From Reticulitermes speratus (Eukaryota; Arthropoda; Insecta; Blattodea; Rhinotermitidae): a DNA stretch of 64,000 nt. The stretch spans positions 22,956,179 to 23,020,178 of the forward strand of contig JAJKFL010000010.1 of NCBI GenBank assembly GCA_021186555.1. Reading direction: 5' to 3'. Shown piece by piece: positions 22,573-34,480 of this stretch. The notes under the pieces are model-generated. The model worked only from the letters and a program-made list of their open reading frames with translations, searched no databases and had not been told where the DNA came from. The number at the start of each line of letters is the position of its first letter. The stretch's first letter is position 1. Made by a program: the position numbers and the translations under genes.

Positions 22573-23088
22573 TTTATTGTTTTTTTGTGGTGAAGGGCCC
22601 CGCAGCAGATGCTACGGACGCACCGCAGCCTTGAGGCTTATTGTGCAACCCTGTGATGAAGATTATTAGTTTTTTTCGTTTTTTCGTGTAATGGAGCACC
22701 GGTGGAATGAAATTGACAGGGGAAAACCGAAGTACTCGGGGAAATAAACCTGTCCCAGTGCCACTTTGTCCACCACAAATTCCACATGGACTGACCCGGG
22801 ATTTTTTTTTTTTTTTTTTTGTCCAGGGGTTTTTCCCCTTTGATCCATTTTTGTCCTGTTTAAATCCTTTTTCGTCCTTCATGTCACTTTACGTTCCATG
22901 CTACGGTCCTTATACAACAAACACAACACAAACATCCATGCCCCCGGTGGGATTCGAACCCACGATCCTAGTAAGCGAGCGGCCGAAAACCCACGCCTTA
23001 GACCGCACGGCCACTGGGATCGGCTGGGATCGAACCCGGGCCTCAGCGGTGAGAGGCCGGCGACTAACCGCCTGAGCCATGACACGGC
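22573..23088 (-). mobile_element. SINE D interrupted by a nested SINE C
   Basis: SINE D tail and body lie at 22573-22802 and its B box and head at 23024-23088. Between them sits another SINE (22803-23023). Joining the two halves gives the same order as the intact SINE D at 46905-47176, with GGGAT duplicated at the junction (22798-22802 and 23026-23030). Confidence 0.88.
22803..23023 (-). mobile_element. SINE C with alternative tail 2, nested
   Basis: The minus-strand element has the SINE C head and B box, a short body GTTTGTTGTATAAGGAC, then GGAACGTAAAGTGACATGAA and a long A-run (T-run on plus, 22802-22820). The same tail is at 63283-63496. Confidence 0.85.
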
Positions 23089-23465
23089 CTGCAGAAGCTT
23101 TGCATCTTGCTATAGTAAGGTGTCACTTCATAGTCATATATTTACGGAAAATAAAAGATCTTCTTTACGTTGATATATTCAAATAATTATGACTTAAACC
23201 ACCCTGTATGTGTACATACTCCGTGCTATAACTGACGTCATCAATTTTTGTGTGTATCTCAATAAATCGCCACAAATCGCCACAAATTGCCACAGCAAGA
23301 CCGAGCTTTGCCTTTAATACACGCCGCGTCGAGACACACGTCTCACAAACCTCACCATCTTTAATAAATTTTATGACGTCATGCACAAAAACCGCCGGCC
23401 ACACAAAAAATTACTTCCGCCTGTTACGACTTAATGGCAGAAGCAGTAAGAAAAGGAAACTGCGC
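23089..23465. other. Unassigned sequence
   Basis: No recognisable gene. ACCACCCTGTATG at 23199-23211 resembles one mariner-type end without a partner. Confidence 0.35.
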
Positions 23466-25928
23466 GGTACAGTACAGGAGGAAAACATCGGCCGTGTAAA
23501 CTGCACGGTACAGTACAGTACAGGAGGAAAACATCAGCCGTGTAAACTGCACGGTACAGTACAGTACAGGAGGAAAACATCAGCCGTGTAAACTGCACGG
23601 TACAGTACAGTACAGGAGGAAAACATCAGCCGTGTAAACTGCACGGTACAGTACAGTACAGGAGGAAAAACATTAGCCGTGTAAACTGCACGGTACAGTA
23701 CAGTACAGGAGAAAAACATCGGCCGTGTAAACTGCACGGTACAGTATAGTACAGGAGAAAAACATCGGCAGTGTAAACTGCACGGTACAGTACAGTACAG
23801 GAGGAAAACATCAGCCGTGTAAACTGCACGGTACAGTACAGTACAGGAGGAAAACATCGACCGTGTAAACTGCACGGTACAGTACAGTACAGGAGGAAAA
23901 CATCGGCCGTGTAAACTGCACGGTACAGTACAGTACAGGAGGAAAACATCGGCCGTGTAAACTGCACGGTACAGTAGAGTACAGGAGGAAAACATCGTCC
24001 GTGTAAACTGCACGGTACAGTACAGTACAGGAGGAAAACACCGACCGTGTAAACTGCACGGTACAGTAGAGTACAGGAGGAAAACATCGACGTGTAAACT
24101 GCAGGGTACAGTAGAGTACAGGAGGAAAACATCGACCGTGTAAACTGCGCGGTACAGTACAGTACAGGAGGAAAACATCGACCGTGTAAACTGCACGGTA
24201 CAGTAGAATACAGGAGGAAAACATCGACCGTGTAAACTGCGCGGTACAGTACGGTACAGTACAGGAGGAAAACATCGGCCGTGTAAACTGCACGGTACAG
24301 TACAGTACAGGAGGAAACATCGGCCGTGTAAACTGCACGTACAGTACAGTACAGGAGGAAAACATCGACCGTGTAAACTGCACGTACATTACAGTACAGA
24401 GGAAAACATCGACCGTGTAAACTGCACGTACAGTAGAGTACAGGAGGAAAACATCGACCGTGTAAACTGCACGTACAGTACAGTACAGGAGAAAAACATC
24501 GGCCGTGTAAACTGCACGGTACAGTACAGTACAGGAGGAAAACATCGACCGTGTAAACTGCACGGTACAGTACAGTACAGGAGGAAAACATGGGCCGTGT
24601 AAACTGCACGGTACAGTACAGTACAGGAGAAAAACATGGCCGTGTAAACTGCACGGTACAGTATAGTACAGGAGGAAAACATCGGCCGCGTAAACTGCAC
24701 GGTACAGTATAGTACAGGAGGAAAACATCAGCCGTGTAAACTGCACGGTACAGTACAGGAGGAAAACATCGACCGTGTAAACTGCACGGTACAGTACAGT
24801 ACAGGAGGAAAACATCGGCCGTGTAAACTGCACGGTACAGTACAGTACAGGAGGAAAACATCGACCGTGTAAACTGCACGGTACAGTACAGTACAGGAGG
24901 AAAACATCGGCCGTGTAAACTGCACGGTACAGTACAGTACAGGAGGAAAACATCGTCCGTGTAAACTGCACGGTACAGTACAGTACAGGAGGAAAACACC
25001 GACCGTGTAAACTGCACGGTACAGTAGAATACAGGAGGAAAACATCGACCGTGTAAACTGCACGGTACAGTAGAGTACAGGAGGAAAACATCGACCGTGT
25101 AAACTGCGCGGTACAGTACGGTACAGTACAGGAGGAAAACATCGGCCGTGTAAACTGCACGGTACAGTACAGTACAGGAGGAAAACATCGGCCGTGTAAA
25201 CTGCACGGTACAGTACAGTACAGGAGGAAAACATCGACCGTGTAAACTGCACGGTACATTACAGTACAGGAGGAAAACATCGGCCGTGTAAACTGCACGG
25301 TACAGTAGAGTACAGGAGGAAAACATCGACCGTGTAAACTGCACGGTACAGTAGAGTACAGGAGGAAAACATCGGCCGTGTAAACTGCACGGTACAGTAC
25401 AGTACAGGAGGAAAACATCGACCGTGTAAACTGCACGGTACAGTACAGTACAGGAGGAAAACATGGGCCGTGTAAACTGCACGGTACAGTACAGGAGGAA
25501 AACATCGATCATGTAAACTGCAAGGTACAGTACAGTACAGTACAGGAGGAAAACATCGACCGTGTAAACTTCACGGTACAGTACAGTACAGGAGAAAAAC
25601 ATCGACCTGTAAACTGCACGGTACAGTACAGTACAGGAGGAAAACATGGGCGTGTAAACTGCACGGTACAGTACAGGAGGAAAACATCGATCATGTAAAC
25701 TGCAAGGTACAGTACAGTACAGTACAGGAGGAAAACATCGACCGTGTAAACTTCACGGTACAGTACAGTACAGGAGGAAAACATCGACCAGTAAACTGCA
25801 CGGTACAGTACAGTACAGGAGAAAACATCGACCTGTAAACTGCACGGTACAGTACAGTACAGGAGAATAACATCGACCTGTAAACTGCACGGTACAGTAC
25901 ATACAGGAGGAAAACATCGGCCGTGTAA
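23466..25928. repeat. 47-bp tandem array (about 52 copies)
   Basis: The unit is CGGTACAGTACAGTACAGGA plus GGAAAACATCGGCCGTGTAA and ACTGCAC. The inner GTACA motif varies in copy number, and single-base differences (GGCC/GACC/AGCC) mark variant units. Several mutually overlapping long open frames cross it on the minus strand; this is expected when few units carry stops and does not indicate a gene. Confidence 0.95.
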
Positions 25929-26329
25929 TCGGAGTAAAAGCGGCGAAATAGGGAACCGGGAAATCAGGAAATTTATAACAAAGTCTCACCTGTTACAGGG
26001 GATAACAGTTACTGACCGGCACAATGTCTTATCGCCAAAAAGGAAGTAATTATCCGAATCAACAAATAAATGCAGAAGTTCATTACCTTAAAAAAACTTA
26101 TTTTAAGGCAACAATTAATATCAATAAAGGATCAATTTTGTAAGACATATGAGTAGTTGTTGTGTTTAGACATTAAAATATGTACCTACTTTTTAATTAA
26201 GTAATTAATTAATTAAATACGTTATAAAAAACATCAAAAACAAAACAAGAAGAATATCTAAAATATCGACCAAGAGGAAGTAGTAGAAGGGGTAGACCTC
26301 GAAAGAGATGGATATAACAAGACAGTTGG
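25929..26329. other. Unassigned AT-rich sequence
   Basis: No recognisable gene or repeat. The last base before 26330 leads into the target-site duplication of the next element. Confidence 0.4.
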
Positions 26330-26337
26330 TGCTAGTG

Positions 26338-26699
26338 CAGCGGTAGCCAACCATTCGGACCTCACAGACCACTAAACTCACAATTTTGAATCCCGCGGAC
26401 CACTAACATAATTTTTTTTAAAAAGGTACAAACATCTATAAAATAATGATCATAAAAGTTACATTTTATTAATATGAAATGCACTTGTTTAATTATAACA
26501 AAATTATTAGTCTGATATTTGTTACTGCTTGTTTGAAATAATTTTATGGATTCTTGGCTCCAATTACGTCACTGCATCAGAATATAATGAAACAGTATAA
26601 TAAACATAAAAACTGCAAATAATGTCCAAATTTCTCCACGGACCACCAAATTTTCTCGCGGACCATCAGTGGTCAGCGGACCACCGGTTGGCGACGCTG
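26338..26699. mobile_element. hAT-type non-autonomous element with 8-bp target-site duplication
   Basis: It begins CAGCGGTAGCCAACC and ends GGTTGGCGACGCTG as an imperfect terminal inverted repeat. TGCTAGTG flanks it exactly at 26330-26337 and 26700-26707. The 8-bp duplication and CAGNG-type ends are typical of the hAT superfamily. The interior repeats GCGGACCAC near both ends and holds no open frame. Confidence 0.9.
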
Positions 26700-26794
26700 T
26701 GCTAGTGGGACCGGAACGAGAAACTGTAGTGATTCTCTCGGACAGATGATGATGATGACCATCATCATGATGGTGACAACGATAATGACGACAG

Positions 26795-27135
26795 ACTAAC
26801 TAATTAACTCCACGAATTAGACACTAACCAAACAACGAACTGTCTAATTATCTGCACACAGCAGAGTCCGTCCTGGAAAAACGAAAAGTTTTTTCTCAGG
26901 CTGCAAAGAAATTCCCCATATTTTGCACAACCCGACGGTTCATAACCGCGCTCACAACAGCCCGCCACCTGTCCCTGTCCTCAGCCACATCAATGCCAAC
27001 CACGCCCTTCAAGATCCATTCACATGTTACCCTCCCAGCTACTCACACGTCACCCAAGCAGCCTCCTGCCTTCAGCGTGCATTTGTCTTCTCCCTCACAC
27101 GTGCCCCATATCCCAACTGTCCCTCTCAGTCACTC
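26795..27135 (-). mobile_element. LINE-a 3' end, diverged
   Basis: The complement matches LINE-a from CTAACTAATTAACTCCACGA through CAACAGCCCGCCACCTGTCC to ACCCTCCCAGCTACTCACAC. It carries an insertion near 26830 and many substitutions. Confidence 0.6.
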
Positions 27136-27291
27136 ACGCATTCACGCAAAGCCCCCGTCCTGCACGCACAATTACCGCAGTACAACAGCCAAACATTAAC
27201 CACAAACTTGCTGCTACTCATAATTATTATTTCCCTCTTTATTTACTTTTGTGTCTTACGTCTTAATTTCAGCGCTAATCAGATTAAATTA

Positions 27292-27758
27292 ATGCACAAT
27301 GTATTCTACAGTAATGCACAATATATTCCACAGTAATGCACAATATATTCTACAGTAATACACAATATATTCTACAGTAATGCGCAATATATTCTACAGT
27401 AATGCACAATGTATTCTACAGTAACGCAAAATATATTCCACAGTAATGCAAAATATATTCTACAGTAATGCACAATGTATTCTACAGTAATGCACAAATA
27501 TTCTACAGTAATGCAAAATATATTCCACAGTAATCACAATCATTCTACAGTAATGCACAATATATTCTACAGTAATGCAAAATATATACCACAGTAAAGC
27601 ACAATACATTCTACAGTAATGCACAATAAATTCTACAGTAATGCGCAATATATTCTACAGTAATGCAAAATATATCCACAGTAAAACACAACACATTCTA
27701 CAGTAATGCACAATATATTCTACAGTAATGCGCATATATTCTACAGTAATGCACCATC
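27292..27758. repeat. 22-bp tandem array (about 21 copies)
   Basis: The unit is GTAATGCACAATATATTCTA CA with variants GCGCAA, GCAAAA and TTCCACAG. It is AT-rich and imperfect. Confidence 0.92.
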
Positions 27759-27792
27759 TGTCAGTCCTCTGCTCCACAGTTCTCTTTTCTTT

Positions 27793-28044
27793 CCAATGGC
27801 GTTACAGCCCCCAGTGGGCCACGGCCTCGTCTTATCGAGGCTTCACGATCACACTCAGACACACCACACTCGGTAGGACTCCTCTGGGCGAGTGATCAGC
27901 CCGACGCAGAGACCTCTACCTGACAACAAACAACACTCAGAAGAGACAGACATCGATGTCCCCGGCGGGATTCGAACCCGCAATCCCAGCAAGTGATTGG
28001 CCGTAGATCCAGGGCCTTAGACCGCGCGGCCACTGAGATCGGCT
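27793..28044 (-). mobile_element. SINE C, full length
   Basis: The minus-strand head, B box (complement of GGGATTCGAACCCG), body (GATCACTCGCCCAGAGGAG) and GGGCC-type tail are all present with scattered substitutions. Confidence 0.85.
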
Positions 28045-28128
28045 ACGTCACGGTTTATTGTAGACAAAATTGAAATGACGATTCCATACAAATATATTTA
28101 TGTCATGTCAGCAGTGACAATGTAGAGG

Positions 28129-30190
28129 AATGGAATATGATCAGATGACTGAGTGAGATGAGCACAGCAAAATTAAATATGATCAGATGACTGAGTGAGA
28201 TGAGCACAGCAAAATGGAATATGATCAGATGACCGAGTGAGATGAGCACAGCAAATGGAATAGATCAGAGATGAGTGATATAGCACAGCAAATGGAATAT
28301 GATCAGATGACCGAGTGAGATGAGCACAGCAAAATGGAATATGATCAGATGACGAGTGAGATGAGCACAGCAAAATGGAATATGATCAGATGACTGAGTG
28401 AGATGAGCACAGCAAAATGGAATATGATCAGATGACTGAGTGAGATGACACAGCAAAATGGAAATACAATACTGAGTGAGATGACACAGCAAAATGGAAT
28501 ATGATCAGATGACCGAGTGAGATGAGCACAGCAAAATGGAATATGATCAGATGACGAGTGAGATGAGCACAGCAAAATGGAATATGTCAATGACAGTGAT
28601 GAGCACAGCAAATGGAATAGATCAGATGACTTAGTGAGATGAGCACAGCAAAATGTAATATGATCAGATGACCGAGTGAGATGAGCACAGCAAAATGGAA
28701 TATGATCAGATGACCGAGTGAGATGAGCACAGCAAAATGGAATATGATCAGATGACTGAGTGAGATGAGCACAGCAAAATGGAATATGATCAGATGACAG
28801 TGAGATGAGCACAGCAAAATGGAATATGATCAGATGACTGAGTGAGATGAGCACAGCAAAATGGAATATGATCAGATGACTGAGTGAGATGAGCACAGCA
28901 AAATGGAATATGATCAGATGACCGAGTGAGATGAGCACAGCAAAATGTAATATGATCAGATGACCGAGTGAATGAACAGCAAAATGGAATATGATCAGAT
29001 GACCGAGTGAGATGAGCACAGCAAAATGGAATATGATCAGATGACCGAGTGAGATGAGCACAGCAAAATGGAATATGACAGATGACTGAGTGAGATGGCA
29101 CAGCAAAATGGAATATGATCAGATGACCGAGTGAGATGAGCACAGCAAATGTAATAGATCAGATGACCGAGTGAGATGAGCACAGCAAAATGGAAATATG
29201 ATCAGATGACCGAGTGAGATGAGCACAGCAAAATGGAATATGATCAGATGACCGAGTGAGATGAGCACAGCAAAATGGAATATGATCAGATGACCGGTAA
29301 GATGAGCACAGCAAAATGTAATATGATCAGATACCGAGTGAGATGAGCACAGCAAAGTGGAATATGATCAGATGACCGAGTGAGATGAGCACAGCAAAAT
29401 GGAATATGATCAGATGACTGAGTGAGATGAGCACAGCAAAATTAAATAGATCAGATGACTGAGTGAGATGAGCACAGCAAAATGGAATATGATCAGATGA
29501 CTGAGTGAGATGAGCACAGCAAAATGAATATGATCAGATGACTGAGTGAGATGAGCACAGCAAAGAATATGATCAATGACCGAGTGAGATGAGCACAGCA
29601 AAATGGAATATGATCAGATGACCGAGTGAGATGAGCACAGCAAAATGAATATGATCAGATGACTGAGTGAGATGAGCACAGCAAAATTAAATATGATCAG
29701 ATGACTGAGTGAGATGAGCACAGCAAAATGGAATATGATCAGATGACTGAGTGAGATGAGCACAGCAAAATGGAATATGATCAGATGACTGAGTGAGATG
29801 AGCACAGCAAAATGAATATGATCAGATGACTGAGTGAGATGAGCACAGCAAAATGGAATATGATCAGATGACCGAGTGAGATGAGCACAGCAAAATGGAA
29901 TATGATCAGATGACTGAGTGAGATGAGCACAGCAAAATGGTATATGATTAGATGACCGAGTGAGATGAGCACAGCAAAATGGAATATGATCAGATGACCG
30001 AGTGAGATGAGCACAGCAAAATGGAATATGATCAGATGACCGAGTGAGATGAGCACAGCAAAATGGAATATGATCAGATGATCGAGTGAGATGAGCACAG
30101 CAAAATGTAATATGATCAGATGACCGAGTGAGATGAGCACAGCAAAATGAAATATGATCAGATGACCGAGTGAGATGAGCACAGCAAAAT
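28129..30190. repeat. 42-bp tandem array (about 49 copies)
   Basis: The unit is ATGGAATATGATCAGATGAC plus CGAGTGAGATGAGCACAGCA and AA. ACTG/ACCG alternates between units. Units from about 28230 to 28620 and near 28970-29160 have clustered one-base losses, while 29650-30190 is almost perfect. Confidence 0.95.
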
Positions 30191-31387
30191 CGAACACTTC
30201 ACTAATTTGCCACTACTAAATACAAGTGTTTACACAAAATGTCCGCATGAACTGTACTATACGAAAAGTGCATAATACATTCGCATAACCTCAAGCTTCA
30301 GTAACTCCAGTGTCCGCTGCTGAAGACATTAGATCTCATTAAATGTATTGGCTACTGTCATCAAATGTCATCAATCTGACTCAACATGGCAGCTGTTAAA
30401 ATTACTTGCCTTCAGAGTCCAACCACCGACATGACCTCTACTGGTAACGAACGCACTGCCACAACAATCAGACCGCACACAAAACTGACCCACATGACAC
30501 AAACAATGTACGAACATACCAACTGCTATAAATGTAAGCAATTCTGTTCACTTACCCCTCTGCAGTTTTCGGGCCCGCAGCCCAGACCTTGCCCTAACTT
30601 GGTTCTTTAGACCACACGTTGGCGCCATTCGAAGGGTCTTGAATTGACGTCGTTTTGCGGCTAGCGACGCGTGCAGGGCGGACACCTCTCTGTGGAAGCA
30701 CAATAATCTCATACAACTTGCTTGGATATTACTTTATTTTACGACGCTATTTCAACTGTTAAATTTATTTAGAGACTATGGATATTGCAGGGTGATGTCT
30801 AATGAATTATAAATCCTGCTATTTAACGACGCTCTGTATTGCTAAGATTTATACAGCTGGTCAGTTATAAATTAATATATTCCAGTTGGTACAATAATCA
30901 AATTATCTAATTTCATAACAATGGATATTTCTGTAACAATTATAAATATATCGGTATTATCGAAAATTCAGTGTTTTGAATCGATATCGAAATACGATGA
31001 CAAAATGTCATGATAATTGATGTGCAGTAGATGCCACAGGCAGCATTATTAGTTGTAATGTGCTGTTTGACATTGTTTCCGTGTTCTGTCATCTTGTGTC
31101 TCGCTCACTAATTAACATCAATTCCAACTTCATTCCATAAGCCGTTTACAAATCCATAATAAAGCGCTTATACTGCAACGAATACGCGCCTAGCTTCGTT
31201 GGCCTACCGCCCCTCACTAGGAGTTGTCTCCTGACATCTATCGGACGATGCATCAGGTATCTGAACCATTACTTGCGATCCCGTCGTCCCAACACGTGTA
31301 GGCTACACAATATGGCCTTCATCGTTCGCATTACACAACTGTCCTTGACACACGGAGGACACATACGAACTTTCAGAAGAGAAAAAA
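30191..31387. other. Unassigned sequence with possible dispersed repeat
   Basis: No gene is recognised. A frame of 74 codons at 30386-30610 has a good start context (CAACATGG) but no known domain. At 30735-30835 TTTACGACGCTATTTCAACT and TATTTAACGACGCTCTGTAT look like two copies of one insect repeat motif. Confidence 0.35.
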
Positions 31388-31620
31388 GAAATCCATGGAC
31401 CAGTCCTTAAGAAGCTAACAGGTCCTCAGCTAGTCAAGAAATTCCCCGCATTTTATGGAACCCGAAGGTTCATTACCGTATTCAAAACAGCCCGCCACTT
31501 GTCCCTATCCTGAGCCAGATTAATCCAGCCCACGCCCCCTCACCGTTCTAATTCTTGCAAATCTATATTTTTGTATTATCCTTCCATCATCCTCTAGGTC
31601 TTCCAAGTATACATTACTTC
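31388..31620 (-). mobile_element. LINE-a 3' end
   Basis: The complement runs from CCATGGACCAGTCCTTAAGA through GAAATTCCCCGCATTTTATG to CATCATCCTCTAGGTCTTCC. It covers the 3' UTR and part of the C-terminal coding end. Confidence 0.7.
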
Positions 31621-31689
31621 CCGTTATGATATACACACCGTAAATAAAAAATAAGAAAAGTCACCACTACGTTGCATGGTATCTCCCTG

Positions 31690-31745
31690 TATAATTTATT
31701 GCAACATGTTTCGGCTTCTTTAAAAACCTATAATCAGGCAATGTA
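31690..31745 (-). mobile_element. Repeat carrying a hammerhead-like motif
   Basis: On the minus strand CCTGATTATAGG leads by a U/A-rich stem into GCCGAAACATGTTGC. GGUUU pairs with AAGCC, allowing one G-U. The cleavage triplet would be GUU. The core has CTGATTA instead of CTGANGA. Confidence 0.35.
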
Positions 31746-31837
31746 AACATACTCCACAAAGATTACGACACACTTCGGATTAAAATATTGTTTCGTGCAG
31801 TAGAGATCTCAATTTTTACAGTGCTTTGTGTGTTCTA

Positions 31838-32095
31838 CGTACAATAAAAAGAAGAAAGGCTAACTGGATTGGTCACATCTTGCGTAGGAACTGCCTTCTG
31901 AAACACGTGATTGAAGGAAAGTTAGAGGAAGGATAGAAATGACGGAAAGACGAGGGAGAAGACGTAAGCAGCTACTGGATGACCTTAAGGAAAAGAGAAG
32001 ATACTGGAAATTGAAAGAGGACGCACTAGATCGCACCCTATGGAGAAGTCGCTTTGGAAGAGGCTATGGACATGCCGTAAGACAGACTGCAGAAT
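31838..32095 (+). pseudogene. LINE-b 3' end leading into a 39-bp array
   Basis: It encodes the same C-terminal stretch as 19801-20070 (RKANWIGHILRRNCLLKHV and LKEKRRYWKLKED), with a one-base deletion near 31926. It stops at the normal terminus and then continues as the tandem array. Confidence 0.82.
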
Positions 32096-33343
32096 GAAGA
32101 GGCTACGGACCTGTCGTAAGACAGACTACAGAATGAAAAGGCTACGGACATGTCGTAAGACAGACTACAGAATGAAGAGGCTACGGACCTGTCGTAAGAC
32201 AGCTACAGAATGAAGAGGCTACGGACGTGTCGTAAGACAGACTACAGAATGAAGAGGCTACGGACCTGTCGTAAGACAGACTACAGAATGAAGAGGCTAC
32301 GGACCTGTCGTAAGACAGACTGCAGAATGAAGAGGCTACGGACCTGTCGTAAGACAGACTACAGAATGAAGAGGCTACGGACCTGTCGTAAGACGGACTA
32401 CAGAATGAAGAGAATACGGACCTGTCGTAAGACAGACTACAGAATGAAGAGGCTACGGACCTGTCGTAAGACAGACTGCAGAATGAAGAGGCTACGGACC
32501 TGTCGTAAGACAGACTACAGAATGAAGAGGCTACGGACCTGTCGTAAGACGGACTACAGAATGAAGAGAATACGGACCTGTCGTAAGACAGACTACAGAA
32601 TGAAGAGGCTACGGCCCTGTCGTAAGACAGACTGCAGAATGAAGAGGCTACGGACATGTCGTAAGACAGACTGCAGAATGAAGAGGCTACGGACCTGTCG
32701 TAAGACAGACTGCAGAATGAAGAGGCTACGGACCTGTCGTAAGACAGACTGCAGAATGAAGAGGCTACGGACCTGTCGTAAGACAGACTGCAGAATGAAG
32801 AGGCTACGGACCTGTCGTAAGACAGACTGCAGAATGAAGAGGCTACGGACCTGTCGTAAGACAGACTGCAGAATGAAGAGGCTACGGACCTGTCGTAAGA
32901 CAGACTGCAGAATGAAGAGGCTACGGACCTGTCGTAAGACAGACTACAGAATGAAGAGGCTACGGACTGTCGTAAGACAGACTGCAGAATGAAGAGGCTA
33001 CGGACATGTCGTAAGACAGACTGCAGAATGAAGAGGCTACGGACCTGTCGTAAGACAGACTACAGAATGAAGAGGCTACGGACCTGTCGTAAGACAGACT
33101 GCAGAATGAAGAGGCTACGGACCTGTCGTAAGACAGACTACAGAATGAAGAGGCTACGGACCTGTCGTAAGACAGACTACAGAATGAAGACGCTACGGAC
33201 CTGTCGTAAGACAGACTACAGAATGAAGAGGCTACAGACATGTCGTAAGACAGACTACAGAATGAAGAGGCTACGGACCTGTCGTAAGACAGACTGCAGA
33301 ATGAAGAGGCTACGGACCTGTCGTAAGACAGACTGCAGAACGA
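32090..33343 (+). repeat. 39-bp tandem array made from the LINE-b 3' end (about 32 copies)
   Basis: The unit AAGAGGCTACGGACCTGTCG plus TAAGACAGACTGCAGAATG is the last 39 bp of LINE-b, including its stop codon TGA. In the LINE frame every unit stops. In another frame the 39-bp (13-codon) unit stays open and gives a long repetitive frame, which is not a protein gene. The last copy runs into GAACGAATGAAC, the normal LINE tail. Confidence 0.93.
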
Positions 33344-33587
33344 ATGAACGGGTGTTCTGAGAGCCGAAACTAAATCAAAACAGGAAACAAGAAACTGACA
33401 TATATTAGGACCATAATCCCATACTTCCGATGTTAAAGGGTAGCGTTGTCTATGATAAATGGGCCTCGAAGGGGGAAAATTTTAATTCAAAACATTTTTG
33501 GCTAAAGTATTAATTATTTAGACAAACCATTAAAAAGTAAAAAATTTAAAAATGAAAATGGAGACTTACAATATACAAATTGGGGGG
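33344..33587. other. Unassigned sequence
   Basis: No recognisable gene or repeat. Confidence 0.4.
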
Positions 33588-33665
33588 TGAGGGGTGCAGT
33601 CAGTTGAGGCACTTTGCCACAAGAAGGGAGATTCCGGGTTCTATTCGCGGTAGGTTCCTTCGAAA
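33588..33665 (+). mobile_element. SINE B head fragment
   Basis: GTGCAGTCAGTTGAGGCACT and GGGTTCTATTCGCGGTAG match the tRNA-like head of SINE B with several changes. The body is absent. Confidence 0.4.
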
Positions 33666-34237
33666 TTTTCAAGTGACAGCAAGCCTTCTCCGAAACGTCG
33701 TTAGCTAATAACCAATCGACAATCCCGCCATATCCCGTATTTTCCCGGATGAGGCGAAACACGCCACACGAATTCCCATTCACGATATCAGAACACGTGA
33801 CCTCTTGACCGCGGACAGTGATTGTAGGCACAGCAAATGGTCGGACTTTGTAGCACCACATCGTGGAAATGTGTTTTGTGATATGAGAAAACAGATGTAT
33901 GTTTACTGCCTCAGATAAACGACCGGGCGTGTAAACAAGTTCGAGAGACAATGAGGAAGGACTGTCCGTCAACACGAGGCCAGTAGGACGTCGGGATGGA
34001 CAGTGCGAGGGCCCCGCTCATCCCGCAATCAGGAAGTCTCAAGTATGGGTCAACCGACGGAGTTGGGACCGGAACAAGTGAAGGGTGAGCCCTCAGTCTG
34101 TTCTTAACTATCACTAGCAACAATATTAACACCAGTACTTAACAAATAATCAAGCCAGTACTACTGTAGATATGATTGTCCACCATGCGTGTTGCGATTC
34201 AGCGCATAGTTACCAACTGTACACATATAAATCTTAT
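33666..34237. other. Mostly unassigned; fold-back-like motif
   Basis: TTCTCCGAAACGTCGTTAGC at 33688-33707 resembles the inner motif of the fold-back family. The rest, including a 153-codon minus-strand open frame, is unrecognised. Confidence 0.35.
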
Positions 34238-34340
34238 CGGACAAGCTGATAGACGCTCAGATAGTCAATAAATCCTTTGTCTTTTACGGAATACGAAGGT
34301 TCGTTGTCGCATTCACAACAGCCTGCCACTAAACCTCTTA
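34238..34340 (-). mobile_element. LINE-a 3' UTR fragment
   Basis: GACAAGCTGATAGACGCTCA to TTCACAACAGCCTGCCACT matches the LINE-a 3' UTR in complement with several changes. Confidence 0.5.
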
Positions 34341-34449
34341 TAAGCAATACATAAATACCAACTTAACGAATATGAAATCAAGACCACTTTTATGGCTTAT
34401 CAGACACAACTTTATTGGTAAATAAATTATTCCTCTTTGCACTAAAAGC

Positions 34450-34480
34450 AAACGGAGGAACATAGGCTGAGGGTGTTCGA
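34450..34480 (+). pseudogene. LINE-a coding sequence just upstream of the array
   Basis: The bases encode EEHRLRVFEN in frame, the conserved LINE segment that precedes VLRGIFG. This shows the array starts exactly where the LINE coding sequence continues. Confidence 0.7.

Noticed and set aside
23534-25647. Very long overlapping open frames (up to 673 codons) on the minus strand
   Set aside because: They follow the 47-bp array exactly, overlap each other in several frames and encode only the array unit.
28129-30190. Possible CRISPR array (regular 42-bp period)
   Set aside because: There are no unique spacers: the whole unit repeats. The genome is clearly eukaryotic. The same applies to the other arrays.
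30386-30610. 74-codon open frame with good start context
   Set aside because: Only the start context is attractive; no domain, no splice evidence and composition like its surroundings.
32210-32992. Basic repetitive frame of 260 codons
   Set aside because: It is the LINE-b 3' terminal 39-bp array in a frame different from the LINE protein; the LINE frame has a stop in each unit.
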